Positions 61,133 to 64,000 of a DNA stretch of 64,000 bases are shown piece by piece (within the stretch, counting starts at the first letter, position 1; the number at the start of each line of letters is the position of its first letter). A program made the position numbers and the translations under genes. Below the pieces are notes generated by a model. It saw only the letters and a program-made list of their open reading frames with translations, was not told the origin of the DNA and searched no databases. This DNA is from Hoylesella shahii DSM 15611 = JCM 12083 (GTDB lineage: Bacteria; Bacteroidota; Bacteroidia; Bacteroidales; Bacteroidaceae), in assembly GCF_000613445.1 (NCBI RefSeq), contig NZ_BAIZ01000013.1:1-64000 (forward strand), in the 5' to 3' direction.

Positions 61133-63165
61133 TTATTCATCCTGTTCTTGGTCTACATGCTTGCTGTCTAGGCGTGGTGGCTGTTCCAACACCCATCCTT
61201 CGTTGTAATTTTGGTTGTTAGGCAAATCGGCATTACCCACACCTTGCAGCATAAGGGCTTGCAAATGGGGCAGAAAATGGGTATAAACCTGGCGCGGATT
61301 GGCCTTATGCTCTTTACAAACAGCGGCAGCCATACCCACCACTTCGCCCATCATACCCGTTGTTCGCATCACGCGCACCGACCAAGTGCCACATGGGTAA
61401 CACTAATGTTGCGCCCAGCCATAAACAAATTGCTAACATTGCGCGAGTAAAGGCAACGATAGGGCACGGCATAGGGATAGATAACGCGCTGTCGCGACAC
61501 GGCTTTAAAGGCGCCTGTGGGGAAGTTTTGCGCGTTGATGGTGTCGGGATAATGCAGGTCGATGCTCCATGTGGTGGTGAAAGTGGCATCTTCGTGGGGC
61601 ATATTCTTCACAATGTCTTGTTCGCTCAGCACGTAATCGCCCAGCAATCGGCGCGACTCGCGTTTGCCAGCCACATATGCCAGCCACTCCAATTGTTGCC
61701 GTTCGTAGCGCTGACGGTCTTTACTGCGGTTTTTAAGAAAGCTCCAATTAGAATAAACCACCAGCATACCATAGTCGCGCACACGCTCCAAATTATCTAC
61801 AATGCAGCTATTCAGTCCTGTTTCCCAAGTCCATTCGCCCTTCAAACGTTTCTCGGCGGTTTGCTCGTTAAAGCTAACGCCATATTCGAAGAGGGGGAAT
61901 TTGCAGGCCTTATCTTTCTTTTTGGCATACCATTGCATCGAAACGCCCATCGTCATATGGTCTGCTTGCTGTGGCGCAAGGTCTTCATCATAGTCGGTTT
62001 TTGCTTCTCGGCCCATGGCATACCTTGCTCCGGCCAACACGCCCAGCGTGGCGTCGCCAGTGCAATCGGCAAAGAGTGGTGCCTCAAAACTTATTTCTTC
62101 GCCTGTTAGTACGTTCATCGCCACCACGGCTTCAATGGTGTTATCGTGGTTAATGGCGATGTTTGAGGTGGTGCAAGCAGCATTTTGGGTGTTCGAACAG
62201 CATATTTTTTTGTTCGACGCCCCACCATTCGCATCGCCATTCGCCTCACAGCATCCAGCATTCGAAGTCTTATTGCCCTTTAATCTCACGCCACATACAT
62301 GATGATTGAGAAAGAGCGACACGTTGGGTTGGGCCTTAACAAACTGCAATTTGCGGTCGTCGGCATAATTCTCGGCTGGCATAGCGTTTCCTTCTAGCGT
62401 GGGCGCAAACTCTTTTTGCAGGTCGCCCAAGCGCGGATACTTACCCGTGTTGATGCGTCCGCCAAGATGTACGCGCACTTCCGAACTGTTGTTGCCGCCC
62501 AATACGGGCCGATTTTGCACCAAAGCCACCTTTAAGCCCAGGCGTGCAGCAGCTACGGCGGCACTAATACCAGCCACTCCGCCACCCACAACCACGAGGT
62601 CGAATACCCCAGCCGACCGCCTTTGCGCCCCTCTTCGCAACATTTTGTCGCGATATTGCTTCAGTTCGTCAAGGTTATCGGGTGGTGCAACTTCGGCTGT
62701 TGTTAGGCAAATGGCGTCGCAACGCCCATCAAAGCCAGTGAGGTCGCACAGCGTTAGTTTAGCCATACCCTGCTTAAGATTCACAGTTCCAGCCTTTTGC
62801 CATTGCCAGCTATCACCCGTTTGCCCCACAATGTGTGGCAGGCGCTTGCCGTTAATGGCCACCTTAAACCCGCCTGGACCTGCTGCGGCATACCAAGGAG
62901 CGGTCCAATTATAGGTACGAACATACACGTTATAGATAGCCGTCGTGTCTATTCTCACATTTGTTTGGGCATCTTTAACAGGCGTTCCCAGTCCATGAGC
63001 GATGAGATAAGGCGAACCCATCCCTTCAATCATTTGTTGGTCTACCTGCCATCCGCCTTTATGCTGAAAGCTTTCGGCCTCTATCCACACATTGGCAGCA
63101 GCAATCGGCTTGGCCAACCATGCTATTGAGAGCAGTGCAAGGGCTATTATTCGAGTTGTTCGCAT
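61133..63165 (-). CDS. Exported FAD-dependent oxidoreductase, interrupted by a -1 frameshift
   Basis: A 677-residue protein with signal peptide MRTTRIIALALLSIAWLAKP-IAA. An N-terminal beta-sandwich (about 25-150, VWIEAESF...YNVYVRTYNW) resembles carbohydrate-binding modules. An FAD-binding domain starts at GGGVAGISAA (194-203) with RPVLGGNNSSE, and CTGDATLGVLAGARYAMG later. Residues about 297-342 form an odd Cys/Asn/Gly-rich insertion. The frame breaks near 61379-61384: RNISVTHVALG continues in the next frame as VRVMRTTGMMGEVVGMA. One base is missing. Such proteins are common beside SusCD loci and glycoside hydrolases; the substrate is unknown. Confidence 0.87.
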
Positions 63166-63502
63166 GTTATTTAAATTGATAAGTTGATGAGTTGGAGAGT
63201 TATTGTGCTTTTGAATGGGCAAGTGATTGAATTTGATAGTTTGAAACACAGTTAAGCGCCAGCATCAAACTCAACAACTTACCCACTTAAAAACGAAGAA
63301 CTCCCTTTAACCAAATCGGTTATTAGAGCCTAAACATATTTTGTTTTCTTGTCGGCATCTTGCCTGTCTTTGTCACGCAGGCGCAGCGGGCTACGTCAAG
63401 TTGCAAAGACAGGCAATCTGCCGACAAGAAAATAAAGGATGTTAGGAAACAACACAATAACCAGAATTCTGGAAACAGTTTGGTCTAATTACCGATTTAG
63501 GT
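63166..63502. other. Gap upstream of the FAD oxidoreductase, mostly the MITE-like element
   Basis: 337 bp between the SusD gene and the oxidoreductase. Positions 63311-63501 are the second copy of the inverted-repeat element; the remainder (63166-63310) shows no promoter I can support. Confidence 0.6.
63311..63501 (+). mobile_element. MITE-like inverted-repeat element, copy 2 (both ends present)
   Basis: A 191-bp element with terminal inverted repeats CCAAATCGGTTATTAGAGCC (63311-63330) and GGTCTAATTACCGATTTAGG (63482-63501). Nested stems are CTTGTCGGCA (63348-63357) with TGCCGACAAG (63419-63428) and TGCCTGTCTTTG (63361-63372) with CAAAGACAGGCA (63404-63415). The loop holds GCGGGCTACG. It ends one base before the SusD stop codon complement. 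Copy 1 is at 20310-20464. No protein is encoded. Confidence 0.78.
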
Positions 63503-64000
63503 TTAATATCCAGGGTTTTGTGCAACCTTTCCAACCTTCACTTCTTTTTCGGGAAGTGGCCAAAGATACTGTCGGTTGTCCCATTTGCGTTCCGAAAGCA
63601 CGCGTATTAAGCCCGTGGCTTCCATCTCAGCAAAGTCGGGCAGGCCATATTGGTCAATCTTAGGCGTAGTGGGCCAGAACCATTTGTTAGCATGTACCAG
63701 TTTTTCTAAGCATTCTTTGGCGGGGTCGAGTATGCCGTATTGCTTTCGGTTGAGTGCCACCTCGGCCAGTCTCCAGCGCACAAGGTCGGCAAATCTCAAG
63801 TCTTCGCCTGCCAGTTCCATACGCCTTTCGGTGCGCAAGTCTAGTCGCATGTCGGCTTGTGCCTTGATGGTAAAGGCAGGATATTTGTCTGTTTGGGCAG
63901 CACTTACGCCATAGGCGCGAGCCCTAACAGCGTTCATCGCGTCTACAACACTTTGGTCTATCTCACCTAACTCAATTTTTGCTTCGGCGTACATCAACAA
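63503..64000 (-). CDS. SusD/RagB family nutrient-binding lipoprotein, C-terminal part (runs off the window)
   Basis: The last 165 residues of a SusD-like protein, open at the window edge. LMYAEAKIELGEID, MNAVRARAYG, DLRTERRMELAGEDLRFADLVRW and the ending LWPLPEKEVKVGKVAQNPGY are the classic SusD C-terminal pattern. SusD binds glycans at the cell surface and caps a SusC porin, so a susC gene is expected upstream outside the window. It probably heads the segment containing the FAD oxidoreductase and EEP-family genes, a possible polysaccharide utilisation locus. The stop codon lies next to a MITE-like element. Confidence 0.92.
   Translation of the reverse strand: MLMYAEAKIELGEIDQSVVDAMNAVRARAYGVSAAQTDKYPAFTIKAQADMRLDLRTERRMELAGEDLRFADLVRWRLAEVALNRKQYGILDPAKECLEKLVHANKWFWPTTPKIDQYGLPDFAEMEATGLIRVLSERKWDNRQYLWPLPEKEVKVGKVAQNPGY

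Overview
The window is chromosomal DNA from a member of the order Bacteroidales, most likely a Prevotellaceae species. The evidence is Bacteroidetes-type promoters (TTTG, 18-20 nt, TAnnTTTG) upstream of many genes, SusC/SusD remnants, the order gyrB - rpsT - tRNA-Glu - recO, a three-subunit fumarate reductase of the Bacteroides kind, and a SufBCDS operon. Protein-level placement is by recognition of families only; no search was run.

Layout. 0-6.4 kb: a CAT-anticodon tRNA, a calcium-type P-ATPase, ribF, a CPBP membrane protease, rnhB and a small membrane protein. 6.8-12.6 kb (minus strand): sufB - outer-membrane barrel gene - sufC - sufD - sufS, an iron-sulfur assembly operon with an unexpected passenger. 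13-18.2 kb (minus): rimP - nusA - infB. 18.5-21 kb: two paralogous small lipoproteins separated by 1.36 kb of repeat-rich non-coding DNA. 21-27.4 kb: pncB, a HAD phosphatase and frdCAB behind a 300-nt leader. 27.7-36.6 kb: a tricorn-like S41 protease, a WYL regulator, 2.3 kb without genes, an AraC regulator and a secreted rhamnosidase-like protein. 37.3-49.7 kb: gyrB, rpsT, tRNA-Glu, recO, a carboxy-terminal processing peptidase, topoisomerase IV subunit B, a GNAT protein, RNase R and a LOG family hydrolase. 50-52.5 kb: a susC-susD remnant between two repeat arrays. 52.5-64 kb: topA - aroK, speA, a Nudix hydrolase, an esterase, an endonuclease/exonuclease/phosphatase family protein, an FAD-dependent oxidoreductase and the end of a SusD gene that runs off the window.

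The most unusual signals are non-coding. Four gene-free stretches each carry an array of exactly six imperfect 22-nt units (132 bp): 19786-19917, 32842-32973, 50224-50355 and 52083-52214. The first three share unit sequence (around GTTAGCA). In the first two a further conserved AT-rich block (31 of 37 positions identical) lies about 240-260 bp from the array; the third has a weaker match at a similar distance. They look like copies of one undescribed element of about 410-435 bp. Separately, a 150-190 bp inverted-repeat (MITE-like) element occurs twice (20310-20464 and 63311-63501), and a GC-rich palindrome occurs three times, twice as a near-perfect inverted pair.

Nine long conserved genes (ribF, pncB, frdA, the tricorn-like protease, the rhamnosidase-like gene, gyrB, parE, topA and the FAD oxidoreductase) are each interrupted by a one-base deficit. 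Adding back one base restores full family length in every case. Because several are normally essential and all errors go the same way, I treat them as probable sequence or assembly deletions and annotate full-length genes, but flag them.
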